From Hominimerdicola alba 8 (GTDB taxonomy: Bacteria > Bacillota > Clostridia > Oscillospirales > Ruminococcaceae), in assembly GCF_000178155.2 (NCBI RefSeq), contig NZ_ADKM02000095.1, forward strand, positions 27,920 to 91,919: a stretch of DNA of 64,000 nucleotides, in the 5' to 3' direction. A program made the translations under genes and the position numbers. The notes beneath the pieces are model-generated. The model was not told the DNA's origin. It did not search any database and saw nothing but the letters and a program-made list of their open reading frames with translations. Of the stretch, positions 19,041-28,453 are shown piece by piece (positions within the stretch are counted from its first letter, which is position 1; each line of letters starts with the position of its first letter).

Positions 19041-19163
19041 TAGTTATCCCGCTGTACACCACAAAAACGGCGTTCTTGCAGAACTTAAGGTGGTTGACGT
19101 ATGGTGCTCAATCATTCTTTCATTTACCGCATTTTCAGACGGCGTGCCAAAGGGATAGTCATA
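19041..19163 (+). repeat. Intergenic hairpin repeat, copy A
   Basis: About 123 bp with imperfect terminal inverted repeats (TTATCCCGCTG at the left, CAAAGGGATAGTC at the right). Shared blocks with copy B at 50580-50735 include the left end, CCACAAAAACG, TTAAGGTGGTTG, GCTCAAT and GCATTTTCAG. No reading frame is conserved between copies. It lies between the typA promoter and the promoter of the dockerin gene. Confidence 0.75.
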
Positions 19164-19220
19164 AAAAAAATCATATGAATATCCACACTTTCAAAAAGTT
19201 CCGATTTTCCTAAATTTTTA

Positions 19221-19249
19221 TTGACTTTTTATTAACTGTGTGATATAAT
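19221..19249 (+). promoter_or_regulatory. Promoter of the dockerin protein gene
   Basis: TTGACT, 17 bp, TATAAT, giving a leader of about 120 nt before the ATG at 19378. Confidence 0.8.
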
Positions 19250-19377
19250 GGTGAAAAGCTGTTGGGGTTTTGCATTTATATGTAAAAAATTATGTTGAAA
19301 TCGACCAATTCGTCAAAAAATGCAGGACCACGCTTAATATCACGCGATACAAATTAATTTCTAAGGAGGAATCAACC

Positions 19378-22300
19378 ATGCAGACCAAGCGAAAAAACTT
19401 TGGCAAACGCACCCTGAGCGCCGCACTTTCGGCAGCGATGGTGCTTTCGGCAGTACCCGCATCGGTGTTCACCGCAGATGCGGCTGTAGGTATCTACTTT
19501 ACCACACCGCCGCGGAACAACTGCTACACTGACAAGCTGCCCACCGTTCTGTGGGAGTACAATGCCACAAACATGTGGGCAGATGCCTACATCTATCAGG
19601 TGTCGGACAAAAACGGCAGCAATCCCGTAAAGATCACGAAGATAGGTCCTGCCAGCTTCAAGACCGCTTCATGGTATGTCGATGACTACGCACAGCTGGG
19701 GCACTACTATCAGGTGTGGCTGAAAGATACCAAATCGTCAGACGTTGTCAAGAGCAGCACTTTCTACCTGGATACCGCCCCGAAGATAACTTCTCAGATG
19801 AAGGACTACTATCTCGGTTCGGGCGATGAACCGACCTACGGCATAAACTTCCCCGCCGCCAAGACCGAACTTTACGGCGGCTTTACCCATCTCAAGACCT
19901 ACGATGACTACGGCGATGACTGGAATGTTCTGAGCAATATCAGCAGACGCGGTCCTATCTACAAAGACGAAGATTTCGGTGAACCCGACAACCATGCGAC
20001 CTATACTTTCAGGTCGTACTATACCCCCACAAAGTATGTCGAAACCGAACCTTTCCACGTATTTCAGGCTGAGATAGAGGAACAGCCCGAAGATGCTGTC
20101 ATCTACAACATGTCACCCAACGGCACGACCGCCACAGCAAACTTCCCCATCAAGGGTGTAAGACTTGTCACCAACTGGGGCACGAAAGAACTTGATACGA
20201 GCAGGTACGTGCTTTCCGAAGACGGCAGGTCGGTCAAGGTAAAATTCTCGCAGGCTGATGCGAACATATCCAACAAATATTGGCTGGAACTGAAATACGG
20301 CTCAAAAGACACCGCATGGGTCAAAACAGATGAATTCCGCTGCTATTCCGATACTTTCGAGTACACTCTCCAGCCGCAGGACGTTCTGGTAAAGGAAAGC
20401 GAGGTGGGCTCAGTCGAACATGCTGTTGAATGTTCCGACTATAACATCTGCCCCGAATACGAAGAAGTACTGGCTGACGGCGAAGTGATAGACTACTGCG
20501 AAGGCGATTACTTCTACATTTATAATGTAGATACATCACTTGCGGGCAAAGAACTCAAATTCAGGACTTACTATCCTTCATGGAACGATGAATTCGAGAA
20601 GACCTATTCCGATTATATCGAGTCAGATGTGTTCCATGTTCGCGCAATGGCTAATGTCAACTTCATGGTACAGCCCATTGATGTTGACCTGCCCGAAGAT
20701 GGTTCGGAAGGTCTTGCCACCTGCGCAGTTGACTTCGAGCCACGCGGCGCAGCCCTCTACAAAGGCGAAGAAAAGATAAGCGATAAGTGTACATGGACAT
20801 TCGAGGGCGGCTCTGCTGTCATAAACTGCCCCGTTACCGCCGACATGAAGGGCGATGGCATCAAGTTCAGGGTATACTACGGCGATGACGGCGAGTATAT
20901 CGACTCTGATACTTTCGCGGTGACTCAGTATAAGATCACATCACAGCCGGGCAGAGAGATCTACCTGTACCGAAATACCAACACCCGCGAACTGGTATAC
21001 GAAACGAACTTCCCTGTAGATACCGCTAAGGTAATGGACTACTGGAACAACACCACATACTCAGATGCGGTCATAAAGATAGAAAATACCGAAGACAAGG
21101 GCAAGGTGACATTCACCGCCAACAGCGACTTCGAGTATAAGACCGTTTACCTGTCGATCCGTCCGAAGGGCAGCGGGAATGCTCTGAAAACAGCGGCTAC
21201 CGACATCTATCCCGCATTTGAACCCGATTTCTATGAACTGCCCCAAAGCATAGTTTTCCCCGATGATGTCAATGAAGTATCTGTGATATTCGGCTGTGAA
21301 TTTGACTTTACTAACTATGAACTTTACGCAGACGGCAAACTCGCGGAAAGCTACCACTGCGACCCTGTCAGCTTCAATTATGTCAACATCACAAGAGATA
21401 TCGCAGGCAAAGATCTTGTGCTGAAAGTCACCGTACCCGCCAGCGAAGCCAGAGGCACCCCCGAAGAATACCTTGAAAGCCCTGTTTTCAAGGCAGTACT
21501 TCCCGACAGCAGCCACAAGTTCTCGATGCAGCCTAACGATATGGATATAACTTCGGGCGACCTGCATCACCTGACATGGAACACCAACTTTACACCTGTA
21601 AAAGTTGAAGTCACCACAAATCTGACATACTCCTACTACACACTTCCAGACCCCACACAGAAGAGCCTTGACTATATCTTCTGGTACAGCAATTCCTTTG
21701 ACAGCGATATCTACCGCCTGAAAGCATATTACGGCGAGGGTGATCTGGATTATGTCTACAGCGACACATTCAAGTCAGTCAGACCCGCTTTCTCGGTAGA
21801 ACCAATGGGCGGCTACGCACCCACAGGCGAGAACCTGAAGATCGAATGGGATACCAACTTCAAGCCCGTCAAGCAGGAACTCTGGGCTGACAACGCATTC
21901 GTAAAAGAACTGAAAGCAGATGCAAAGTCTGTCGAACTGGACGGCATCGGCGTGAACAACTATCAGATAGTTTCTTACTATGACGATGACGAGAACAGCG
22001 CAGTGTTCAGCGCGTATTTCTTCGTCAAGCTGACAAATGCGCCCATATACAAGCTGAAAGCCAACAAAGATGTGATTTTCTATAACTCCGACGGCTATTA
22101 TACCTCATCTGCCATAGAGGGCGAAACTGTTGATATACTCTTCGTTGGTTCCTATGAAGATTTCGGAAGCTGGGTTTCAAAGAGCGGCAATGTCAATTTC
22201 GATGACCCCGAAAATGATTACACACACTTCACCATGCCCGCAGGCGATGTTGAAATAATCATCAACAAGCCGAAAGCACAGGGTCTTAAGGGCGATGTCA

Positions 22301-22479
22301 ACGGCGACGGCAAGATAAATGTCACCGATGTTTCAAAGGCAGCCGCCCATGTAAAGAACATAAAGAGCCTTGACTCCGATGCTGTATCACGCGCTGATGT
22401 AAACGATGACGGCAAAATAAACATCACCGATGTTTCAAAGATAGCCGCACACGTAAAGGGCGTCAAGACCCTGCATTAA
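19378..22479 (+). CDS. Large secreted Ig-like repeat protein with C-terminal dockerin
   Basis: 1033 residues. A signal peptide covers the first 35 or so residues (basic start, hydrophobic core, cut near FTADAA). The body is about seven or eight degenerate repeats of 90-105 residues, each ending in a pattern like Y-x-x-S-D-T-F-x-V, which suggests beta-sandwich modules. Near residue 930 a segment ending in FTMPAGDVEI resembles InlB-type B-repeats. The last 65 residues are a type I dockerin with two calcium loops, GDVNGDGKINVTDVSK and ADVNDDGKINITDVSK. No catalytic domain is seen. AAGGAGG precedes the ATG. It is probably secreted and docked to a cohesin; substrate or partner unknown. Confidence 0.88.
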   Translation: MQTKRKNFGKRTLSAALSAAMVLSAVPASVFTADAAVGIYFTTPPRNNCYTDKLPTVLWEYNATNMWADAYIYQVSDKNGSNPVKITKIGPASFKTASWYVDDYAQLGHYYQVWLKDTKSSDVVKSSTFYLDTAPKITSQMKDYYLGSGDEPTYGINFPAAKTELYGGFTHLKTYDDYGDDWNVLSNISRRGPIYKDEDFGEPDNHATYTFRSYYTPTKYVETEPFHVFQAEIEEQPEDAVIYNMSPNGTTATANFPIKGVRLVTNWGTKELDTSRYVLSEDGRSVKVKFSQADANISNKYWLELKYGSKDTAWVKTDEFRCYSDTFEYTLQPQDVLVKESEVGSVEHAVECSDYNICPEYEEVLADGEVIDYCEGDYFYIYNVDTSLAGKELKFRTYYPSWNDEFEKTYSDYIESDVFHVRAMANVNFMVQPIDVDLPEDGSEGLATCAVDFEPRGAALYKGEEKISDKCTWTFEGGSAVINCPVTADMKGDGIKFRVYYGDDGEYIDSDTFAVTQYKITSQPGREIYLYRNTNTRELVYETNFPVDTAKVMDYWNNTTYSDAVIKIENTEDKGKVTFTANSDFEYKTVYLSIRPKGSGNALKTAATDIYPAFEPDFYELPQSIVFPDDVNEVSVIFGCEFDFTNYELYADGKLAESYHCDPVSFNYVNITRDIAGKDLVLKVTVPASEARGTPEEYLESPVFKAVLPDSSHKFSMQPNDMDITSGDLHHLTWNTNFTPVKVEVTTNLTYSYYTLPDPTQKSLDYIFWYSNSFDSDIYRLKAYYGEGDLDYVYSDTFKSVRPAFSVEPMGGYAPTGENLKIEWDTNFKPVKQELWADNAFVKELKADAKSVELDGIGVNNYQIVSYYDDDENSAVFSAYFFVKLTNAPIYKLKANKDVIFYNSDGYYTSSAIEGETVDILFVGSYEDFGSWVSKSGNVNFDDPENDYTHFTMPAGDVEIIINKPKAQGLKGDVNGDGKINVTDVSKAAAHVKNIKSLDSDAVSRADVNDDGKINITDVSKIAAHVKGVKTLH

Positions 22480-22492
22480 ATAATGATTTTCC

Positions 22493-22530
22493 GATATCCC
22501 GCAGACTGCATGCCTGCGGGATATCTCTTT
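22493..22530 (+). terminator. Terminator after the dockerin gene
   Basis: GATATCCCGCAG and CTGCGGGATATC form a 12-bp stem followed by TCTTT. The gap to 22728 holds no gene; a possible -10, TATACT, lies at about 22647 without a good -35. Confidence 0.8.
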
Positions 22531-22727
22531 CTGCCTGAACTGCCGCAAAAAACTGTCAGCAGTATCAGCGGCGCGGCACAGCAGATGTTCAACCGTGAAA
22601 ATGAAAATATTGTGAAATCGGTGGAATTTTTTACAGTTATGTGTTATACTATAAGTTGGTATATTTTCATCTGTCAACTAATTTTAAACAGGCTTTCCGC
22701 GAAAAGTCTATAGAACGGAGAATGTAA

Positions 22728-24008
22728 ATGGCAGTAAATTATAATAAAACGGAGATAGGCAAGGGCATCACCCTCACCCGCATCACCGACCCCAAGTATA
22801 AGGCGAATATTATCCGTGTAAGATTCATCACACCGATAGTCCCCGATGATCTGGGCGTGAATGTACTGCTCACTTCACTGCTGGTGACTTCAAACTCGCA
22901 GTACAAGTCGAGAAGTGAACTTTCAAAGAAGTTTCTGGGACTGTACGGTACTTCCATCGGCGCGGTTTCGGCTAATGTCAGCGACTATCAGTCGGTGGGC
23001 ATGACCATAAGCGCCATACGCGACCGCTTCACCATCGGCGGCGAGGTCATCTCGGATGAAGCTGTGAAACAGCTGATAAAATGTATCTTCGAGCCTGACC
23101 TCACCGACGGAAAATTCAACGAGAACTACTTCCGCCTGAGAAAGCAGGAACTTCTCGACAACATAGCCGCCGCAGTCAATGACAAGCGCGGCTACGCATA
23201 TATGAAAGCGAAAGAAGTCATCTACGCGGGCGAACCTGCGGCGGTATCCGATATGGGCACTGCCGAGCGTGCAGCCGCTATAACTCAGGAAGACCTGCTG
23301 AGGCAGTACCGCTTCCTGCTGAAACATGCCGCCATAGACATAACCGTGTGCGGCGGCGGTGAGATAGACAGCGCAGTAAAACTGCTGACAGATGCTTTTG
23401 CAAAAGTCGAAAGGGGCGATGTGCCGCAGATAGACTATCTCAAAGCATCACCCGTCAAGGAAAAGCTGTGCGTAAAGGAAGAGCCGATGAACATAAACCA
23501 GAGCAATATGTTCATGGCGTACAAGACCGACTATCCGAATATATACGCCAACAAGCTGATGGACTGCATACTGGGCGGCTCGGCATTTTCAAAGCTGTTC
23601 ATGAACGTGCGCGAGAAACTTTCGCTGTGCTATTACTGTGACAGCTATTTCAGCGACCTCAAAAACGTGATGATGATAGAAAGCGGCGTTGATACAGCCA
23701 ATATCGAAAAGGCACAGCAGGCTGTAACAGCCGAACTGAAAGCCATGCAGAACGGTGATTTCACCGATGAAGAGATGGAAAATGCAAAGCTGTATATATG
23801 CAGCGGCTTCATGTCCAACTACGACTCGGAATGGGATATCGGTGCATGGTACAGGGTGCAGGATACACGCGGCACCGCCTACACCCCCGAAGAATGCTGC
23901 GCACTTATAAATGCTGTGACAAGGGAACAGATAATCGAAAGTGCCAAAAGCATGAAGCCCGATACGATATTCATTCTTAAGGCGGAGGGAGGCAGCGATG
24001 ATGAATAA
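22728..24008 (+). CDS. M16-family peptidase paralogue, non-catalytic type (YmfF-like)
   Basis: 426 residues. It has the M16 two-lobe layout but lacks the zinc-binding HxxEH motif at the place where its partner has it, so it is probably the inactive subunit of a heterodimer. A family-like arginine/tyrosine stretch, KLSLCYYCDSYFS, is near residue 305. It overlaps the next gene by 11 bp, and the pair corresponds to ymfF-ymfH of Bacillus, which has no well-defined role in peptide turnover. The ATG follows AACGGAG. No signal peptide, so cytoplasmic. Confidence 0.88.
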   Translation: MAVNYNKTEIGKGITLTRITDPKYKANIIRVRFITPIVPDDLGVNVLLTSLLVTSNSQYKSRSELSKKFLGLYGTSIGAVSANVSDYQSVGMTISAIRDRFTIGGEVISDEAVKQLIKCIFEPDLTDGKFNENYFRLRKQELLDNIAAAVNDKRGYAYMKAKEVIYAGEPAAVSDMGTAERAAAITQEDLLRQYRFLLKHAAIDITVCGGGEIDSAVKLLTDAFAKVERGDVPQIDYLKASPVKEKLCVKEEPMNINQSNMFMAYKTDYPNIYANKLMDCILGGSAFSKLFMNVREKLSLCYYCDSYFSDLKNVMMIESGVDTANIEKAQQAVTAELKAMQNGDFTDEEMENAKLYICSGFMSNYDSEWDIGAWYRVQDTRGTAYTPEECCALINAVTREQIIESAKSMKPDTIFILKAEGGSDDE

Positions 24009-25284
24009 GGAAATTATCAGAAGTGAACGTTTCGGTGAGCAGTATTCGCTGATACACCACCCCTCAGGACTTGATGTGCTGGTATGGAAGATGGATAACT
24101 ATTCCACCACCGAAGCGATGTTCGCCACAAAGTACGGCTCTATCAATACATGCTTCAAGACTGCCAAAACAGGCGACTTCATCGAAGTCCCCGAAGGCAT
24201 CGCACACTACCTCGAACACAAGCTGTTTGAGAACGAGGACACCGATGTGTTCGACCTTTACGCCGCCACAGGCGCATCGGGCAATGCTTTCACCACTTTC
24301 CATGAAACAGCCTACACATTCAGCACAGCCCGCAACTGGGACAAGGCGCTGGAAATACTCCTCGACTTTGTGCAGAAGCCCTATTTCACACAGGAAAATG
24401 TGGATAAAGAACAAGGCATAATCGCACAGGAGATAAAAATGGGCGAAGACTCGCCCTACCGCAGCTGCTACTTCAACCTGCTGAAAGCGCTGTATAAGGA
24501 ACACCCCGTAAAAATAGACATCGCAGGCACAGTGGAGTCGATCGCTAAGATAACCCCCGAACTGCTTTACGACTGCTATTACACTTTCTACAATCTTCAC
24601 AACATGGTGCTGTCCATCGCGGGCAATGTTGATGAAGACAAGGTCATCGAGATATGCGACAAGCTGTTGAAGCCCGCAGAAGACCTTAAACTCGAATGCC
24701 GCTTCCCCGAAGAGGGTCACGGCGTTGCACAAAAGCGCATCACAGGTAAATTCCCTGTAGGTCTGCCGCTGTTCGATATCGGCTTCAAAAGCAAGCCCTG
24801 CGGCGGCATAGAACTTGAAAAGCGCGCCTGCATAGCAAAGACCATACTCCAGCTGGTGGCAGGTACTTCATCACCGCTGTACCAGCAGATGTTCGAGGAC
24901 GGTCTGATAAATTCACAGTTCGGCTACAGCACCTTCAACGCAGTTGACAGCTATTTCGCCTGCATAATATCGGGCGAGTCGAAAGACCCCGACGAAGTCT
25001 ACAGGCGTATAATCGCTGAACTTGACCGCGTACAGCGCGAAGGCTTTGACAAGGAGAACTTCGAGATACTCAAAAAGTCGCGCTACGGCTCGATGGTAAG
25101 GACTCTCGGAAGTGTCGAGGGCATCGCAGATTCGATGACCGAAAGCTACTTCAACGGCACTACCGTGTTTGACGAGGCAGAAGTGCTGGCAGAAATGACC
25201 ATCGAGGACTGCATGGCGGCGGTGAGCGAACTGTTTAACGAGGAAAATTCGGCTATATCCATAATAGAGCCTGCAAAGGAGTAA
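23998..25284 (+). CDS. M16-family zinc peptidase (YmfH-like)
   Basis: 428 residues. The inverted zinc motif HxxEH is present as HYLEHKLFE (near residue 70), with a downstream Glu in the EQGIIAQEIKM helix (about residue 145) that usually provides the third ligand. It is cytoplasmic, with no signal peptide. A ribosome site, GGAGGGAGG, lies inside the end of the upstream gene; two adjacent ATGs (23998 and 24001) are possible. It is followed after 7 bp by lgt, so the four genes from 22.7 to 27.5 kb look like one transcription unit. Confidence 0.93.
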   Translation: MMNKEIIRSERFGEQYSLIHHPSGLDVLVWKMDNYSTTEAMFATKYGSINTCFKTAKTGDFIEVPEGIAHYLEHKLFENEDTDVFDLYAATGASGNAFTTFHETAYTFSTARNWDKALEILLDFVQKPYFTQENVDKEQGIIAQEIKMGEDSPYRSCYFNLLKALYKEHPVKIDIAGTVESIAKITPELLYDCYYTFYNLHNMVLSIAGNVDEDKVIEICDKLLKPAEDLKLECRFPEEGHGVAQKRITGKFPVGLPLFDIGFKSKPCGGIELEKRACIAKTILQLVAGTSSPLYQQMFEDGLINSQFGYSTFNAVDSYFACIISGESKDPDEVYRRIIAELDRVQREGFDKENFEILKKSRYGSMVRTLGSVEGIADSMTESYFNGTTVFDEAEVLAEMTIEDCMAAVSELFNEENSAISIIEPAKE

Positions 25285-25291
25285 ATGAAAA

Positions 25292-26527
25292 ATGAACATG
25301 AATGTTATGACTGCCCTGACAGCCCTCGCGGAGGACACAGCCGCAGTCAGAGAAAAGCTGAGGGCAAATCCCGATAAGGTGTATTTCCCGAATTTCGGCG
25401 GCGGCGATAATATCCTCAAAGAGGGCATCAGCATCGACCGCGTGGCGTTCACGGTACCCGGACTGAACTTCACGGTATACTGGTACGGACTGCTGATAGG
25501 CATCGGCATGCTGCTGGCGATAATCTACGGTTTCAGAAAAATGCGTCCCTGCGGCATCGACCCCGACAGAGCGACCGACTCGGTGATAAGCGGCATTATC
25601 GGCGCTATCATCGGTGCAAGGCTCTACTATATCATATTCAATACAGAGGGCATGAAGCTGACCGACTTTTTCAAGATACGCGACGGCGGTCTTGCCATCT
25701 ACGGCGGACTTATCGGTGCGATACTGGTGGGCGGCATCGTCACTAAGCTGAGGGGTCTGCGGCTTTCCGCCATGCTGGATGTCACAGCACCCTGTTTCCT
25801 GATAGGTCAGTGCATCGGCAGATGGGGCAATTTCTTCAATCAGGAGGCTTTCGGCGCAAACACCGACAAAGCGTGGGGCATGCTGTCGTGGAAGACTGCC
25901 GCGTATATCAGCGACCATTATGACACCCTCACCGATGTTGACGCTTTCAAGCCGATACACCCATGCTTTTTGTATGAGTCGCTCTGGTGTCTGCTGGGAT
26001 TTGTGCTTCTGCACCTATACTTCAAACACCGCAAGTTCGACGGCGAGATATTCCTCATGTACACATTCTGGTACGGTCTGGGCAGGTTCTTCATAGAAGG
26101 TCTGAGAACTGACTCACTCTATCTGGGTCATATAAGAGTTTCCCAGCTGGTGGCAGGCACATGCGTTGTCGCATCTGTCATACTGTGGATAGTTTTCAGA
26201 AGTTCGGTAAAGCGTTCGGACAGCTACAAGTTCTTCTGCGAAACGGAAGTTTCCAAAGCACAGCTGGCAGAGTTCACCGAGTATGAAGATATGCAGAAGG
26301 AAAAGAAAGAACTGAAAAAGAAGATAGACGAAGCCAAGCACAAGGGCGAGAGTTTTGCGGAACTTGAAAAGGAATACGAGAAAAAGTTCGGCAAGGAAGC
26401 TGTGAAAGCCAAAAAGCAGGCACTCAAAGATGCCGCAAGCAAAGACAAGGAAAAGGCTGAAAAGCCCGATGACGGCTACAAGTCGATACTCGCAGATGAC
26501 GAGGACGAAAAGGAAAATAATGACTGA
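25292..26527 (+). CDS. lgt: Prolipoprotein diacylglyceryl transferase with long C-terminal tail
   Basis: 411 residues. Lgt attaches diacylglycerol from phosphatidylglycerol to the lipobox Cys of prelipoproteins in the membrane. The signature GRWGNFFNQEAFG is near residue 180, and HPCFLYESLW near 230; seven or so membrane segments cover residues 50-300. The usual protein has about 270-300 residues. Here the last 110 or so form a charged Lys/Glu-rich, coiled-coil-like cytoplasmic tail ending in an acidic stretch. AAAGGAG precedes the start. It sits between the M16 pair and folD. Confidence 0.94.
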   Translation: MNMNVMTALTALAEDTAAVREKLRANPDKVYFPNFGGGDNILKEGISIDRVAFTVPGLNFTVYWYGLLIGIGMLLAIIYGFRKMRPCGIDPDRATDSVISGIIGAIIGARLYYIIFNTEGMKLTDFFKIRDGGLAIYGGLIGAILVGGIVTKLRGLRLSAMLDVTAPCFLIGQCIGRWGNFFNQEAFGANTDKAWGMLSWKTAAYISDHYDTLTDVDAFKPIHPCFLYESLWCLLGFVLLHLYFKHRKFDGEIFLMYTFWYGLGRFFIEGLRTDSLYLGHIRVSQLVAGTCVVASVILWIVFRSSVKRSDSYKFFCETEVSKAQLAEFTEYEDMQKEKKELKKKIDEAKHKGESFAELEKEYEKKFGKEAVKAKKQALKDAASKDKEKAEKPDDGYKSILADDEDEKENND

Positions 26528-26600
26528 CTCCCTCAGTACGCCGAATAGCGGCGTTCAGGCAGGACAGCCATAAAACGACATAAACAGGAGGTAAATGAAA

Positions 26601-27452
26601 ATGGCAAACATTATTGACGGCAAGGCGGTATCCGCACAGGTCAAGGAAGAGATCAGGCAGGAGGTCGAGGCGCTGAAAGCTAAGGGCGTTGAGATAGGTC
26701 TGGCAGTGGTGATAGTGGGCGATGACCCCGCATCACAGGTGTATGTAAAAAATAAGGAGAAGGCTTGTGAAACTGTAGGCTTCAATTCCTACAAGTACGC
26801 TCTGCCCGCTGAAACTACCGAAGAAGAACTGCTGGCACTGGTAGACAAGCTGAACAAGGACGACAAAGTTGACGGCATACTGGTACAGCTTCCTCTGCCC
26901 AAGCACCTAGATGACAAGATAATCATAAACAACATACGCCCCGACAAGGACGTTGACGCTTTCCACCCCGTAAACGTGGGTAAGATAATGATAGGCGATT
27001 ACAGCTTCCTGCCCTGCACACCTGCGGGCGTTATGGAACTTATCAAGTCCACCGGCACAGATGTTGCAGGCAAGGAATGCGTTGTCATCGGCAGAAGCAA
27101 CATCGTTGGCAAGCCTCAGGCTATGCTCCTGCTCCATCAGAACGGCACTGTTACCATCACCCACTCAAAGACAAAGAACCTCAAGGAAGTCTGCGCAAGG
27201 GCTGACATTCTCGTGGCGGCAGTCGGCAGGGCTAAAATGGTCACCGCTGACTACATCAAGGAAGGCGCTGTTGTCATAGATGTCGGCATGAACCGCGATG
27301 AGAACGGCAAGCTGTGCGGCGATGTTGACTTTGAGGACTGCAAGGAGAAAGCAGGCTACATCACCCCCGTTCCCGGCGGCGTAGGTCCTATGACCATAGC
27401 TATGCTGATGAAGAACACCCTCACAGCAGGCAAGGAGCATCACGGCATCTGA
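26601..27452 (+). CDS. folD: Bifunctional methylenetetrahydrofolate dehydrogenase/cyclohydrolase
   Basis: 283 residues. FolD oxidises 5,10-methylene-THF and hydrolyses the methenyl product to 10-formyl-THF, supplying one-carbon units for purines and fMet. Motifs: [10 protein letters not shown] with the catalytic Lys (about residue 54), [12 protein letters not shown] (about 95), [15 protein letters not shown] (about 165) and [15 protein letters not shown] near the end. Two ATGs in frame (26595, 26601) follow AGGAGG; the second has the better spacing. A GC-rich palindrome begins 28 bp after the stop and is also the left end of an element remnant. Confidence 0.95.
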   Translation: MANIIDGKAVSAQVKEEIRQEVEALKAKGVEIGLAVVIVGDDPASQVYVKNKEKACETVGFNSYKYALPAETTEEELLALVDKLNKDDKVDGILVQLPLPKHLDDKIIINNIRPDKDVDAFHPVNVGKIMIGDYSFLPCTPAGVMELIKSTGTDVAGKECVVIGRSNIVGKPQAMLLLHQNGTVTITHSKTKNLKEVCARADILVAAVGRAKMVTADYIKEGAVVIDVGMNRDENGKLCGDVDFEDCKEKAGYITPVPGGVGPMTIAMLMKNTLTAGKEHHGI

Positions 27453-27480
27453 CAGTCGGCTCAACGATAAAATATCAGAG

Positions 27481-28231
27481 AAGGGGCTGTTGCAGCCCCA
27501 ACAAAGAAAAAAGAGCCTGGCACAGACCTGAAAGGTAGTGCCAAGCTCTTCTTTTTGTGGTATAATATAATTGCAAAAACCATTAAACCAACGAAAGGAT
27601 CGTACCACAAAAATGAGAAATTGTCAAGTGCGAATGAACGGGAGCATACAGGCTGAGGGAGCATTCGGCGTTCTTAAACAGGACTATGGTTTCAGAAGAT
27701 CTCTGTGCAGAAGCAAGCCAAAAACGATAATACAAGTCGATCCCACCACTAAATTGACAAAATTGACAAAAGCTGACACGAAAGTGTCAACTATATAAAC
27801 CCCGAAAAATAGGGCTTTCAGGGGTCAAAACATAAAAGTTGACAAAATTGACAGGGTAGTAAGGATACTTTAAAAAATAAATTTACCATATATTGGAAAT
27901 TACCTGCTATTTTTTCATTTTTCCCCTTACCTTGTCAACATTGTCAATTTTCTCAAAAACAAGGTTTAAACGCCGTAAAATAGGGCTTTTAAAAGTTGAC
28001 AAAGCAGTGTCAATTTGTGTCAACTTTGTCAACTTTGGAATTGTCAAGAAAAGGGGTCTATCCATGAAAAAAATACCTGATGACCGTATATACCTATTTC
28101 GTTTCGGGCGAAAAATATACTTCCCGACCGTTTTTGAACTGAAAACGGCATAAAAACCAGCAGAACATAACACCCCCGAGTCCTTTTTTTTGAAGAAGGC
28201 TTGGGGGGTGCTGCGGTTGCAACAGCCCCTT
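27481..28231. mobile_element. Degenerate element bounded by 17-bp inverted repeats
   Basis: AAGGGGCTGTTGCAGCC at 27481-27497 faces GGTTGCAACAGCCCCTT at 28215-28231 (16 of 17 match as an inverted repeat). The 751 bp between them are AT-rich, hold a transposase C-terminal fragment, and carry about a dozen TTGACAAA/TTTGTCAA motifs in both orientations between 27750 and 28055. A near-repeat of GGGCTTT(T/C)-AAAAGTTGACAAA context occurs twice (about 27809 and 27980). No intact gene is visible. The ends also form hairpins that may end folD transcripts. Confidence 0.55.
27613..27726 (+). pseudogene. Fragment of an IS1182-like transposase
   Basis: The reading frame carries NGSIQAEGAFGVLKQDYGFRR, which closely resembles the conserved C-terminal DDE region (the Glu-containing part) of IS1182-family transposases. 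Everything before it is missing, and after about 38 residues the frame runs into TTGACAAA repeats. Upstream at about 27552-27560 there is a promoter-like TATAAT, as at the left end of an IS, so an internal deletion is likely. Confidence 0.6.
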
Positions 28232-28374
28232 TTTTTTGCGTGATATTTGACGGTGCGGGCGGCGCGGAAATGCTTGTTATGCCGTCATTCATCGCGGCGG
28301 TCGGGGGGTGGACGCTGTTTATTTTTCTTTTGGCGCACAGCATGTCACTTTTTTTGTAAATGACAAAAAAGTGC

Positions 28375-28403
28375 TTTACTTTTGGGGCGAGATGTGTTAT
28401 AAT
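28375..28403 (+). promoter_or_regulatory. Promoter of tatD
   Basis: TTTACT, 17 bp, TATAAT, 50 bp before the tatD ATG. The gap 28232-28374 holds no gene that I can support. Confidence 0.75.
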
Positions 28404-28453
28404 AACTATTGTATATACAGGCGTATTTGTCGCCTGACAGAAAGGAGATCTGT

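Noticed and set aside
19016..19213. A 65-codon plus-strand frame upstream of the dockerin gene
   Set aside because: It lies in the intergenic repeat and the typA promoter, has no ribosome site, and is not conserved in repeat copy B.
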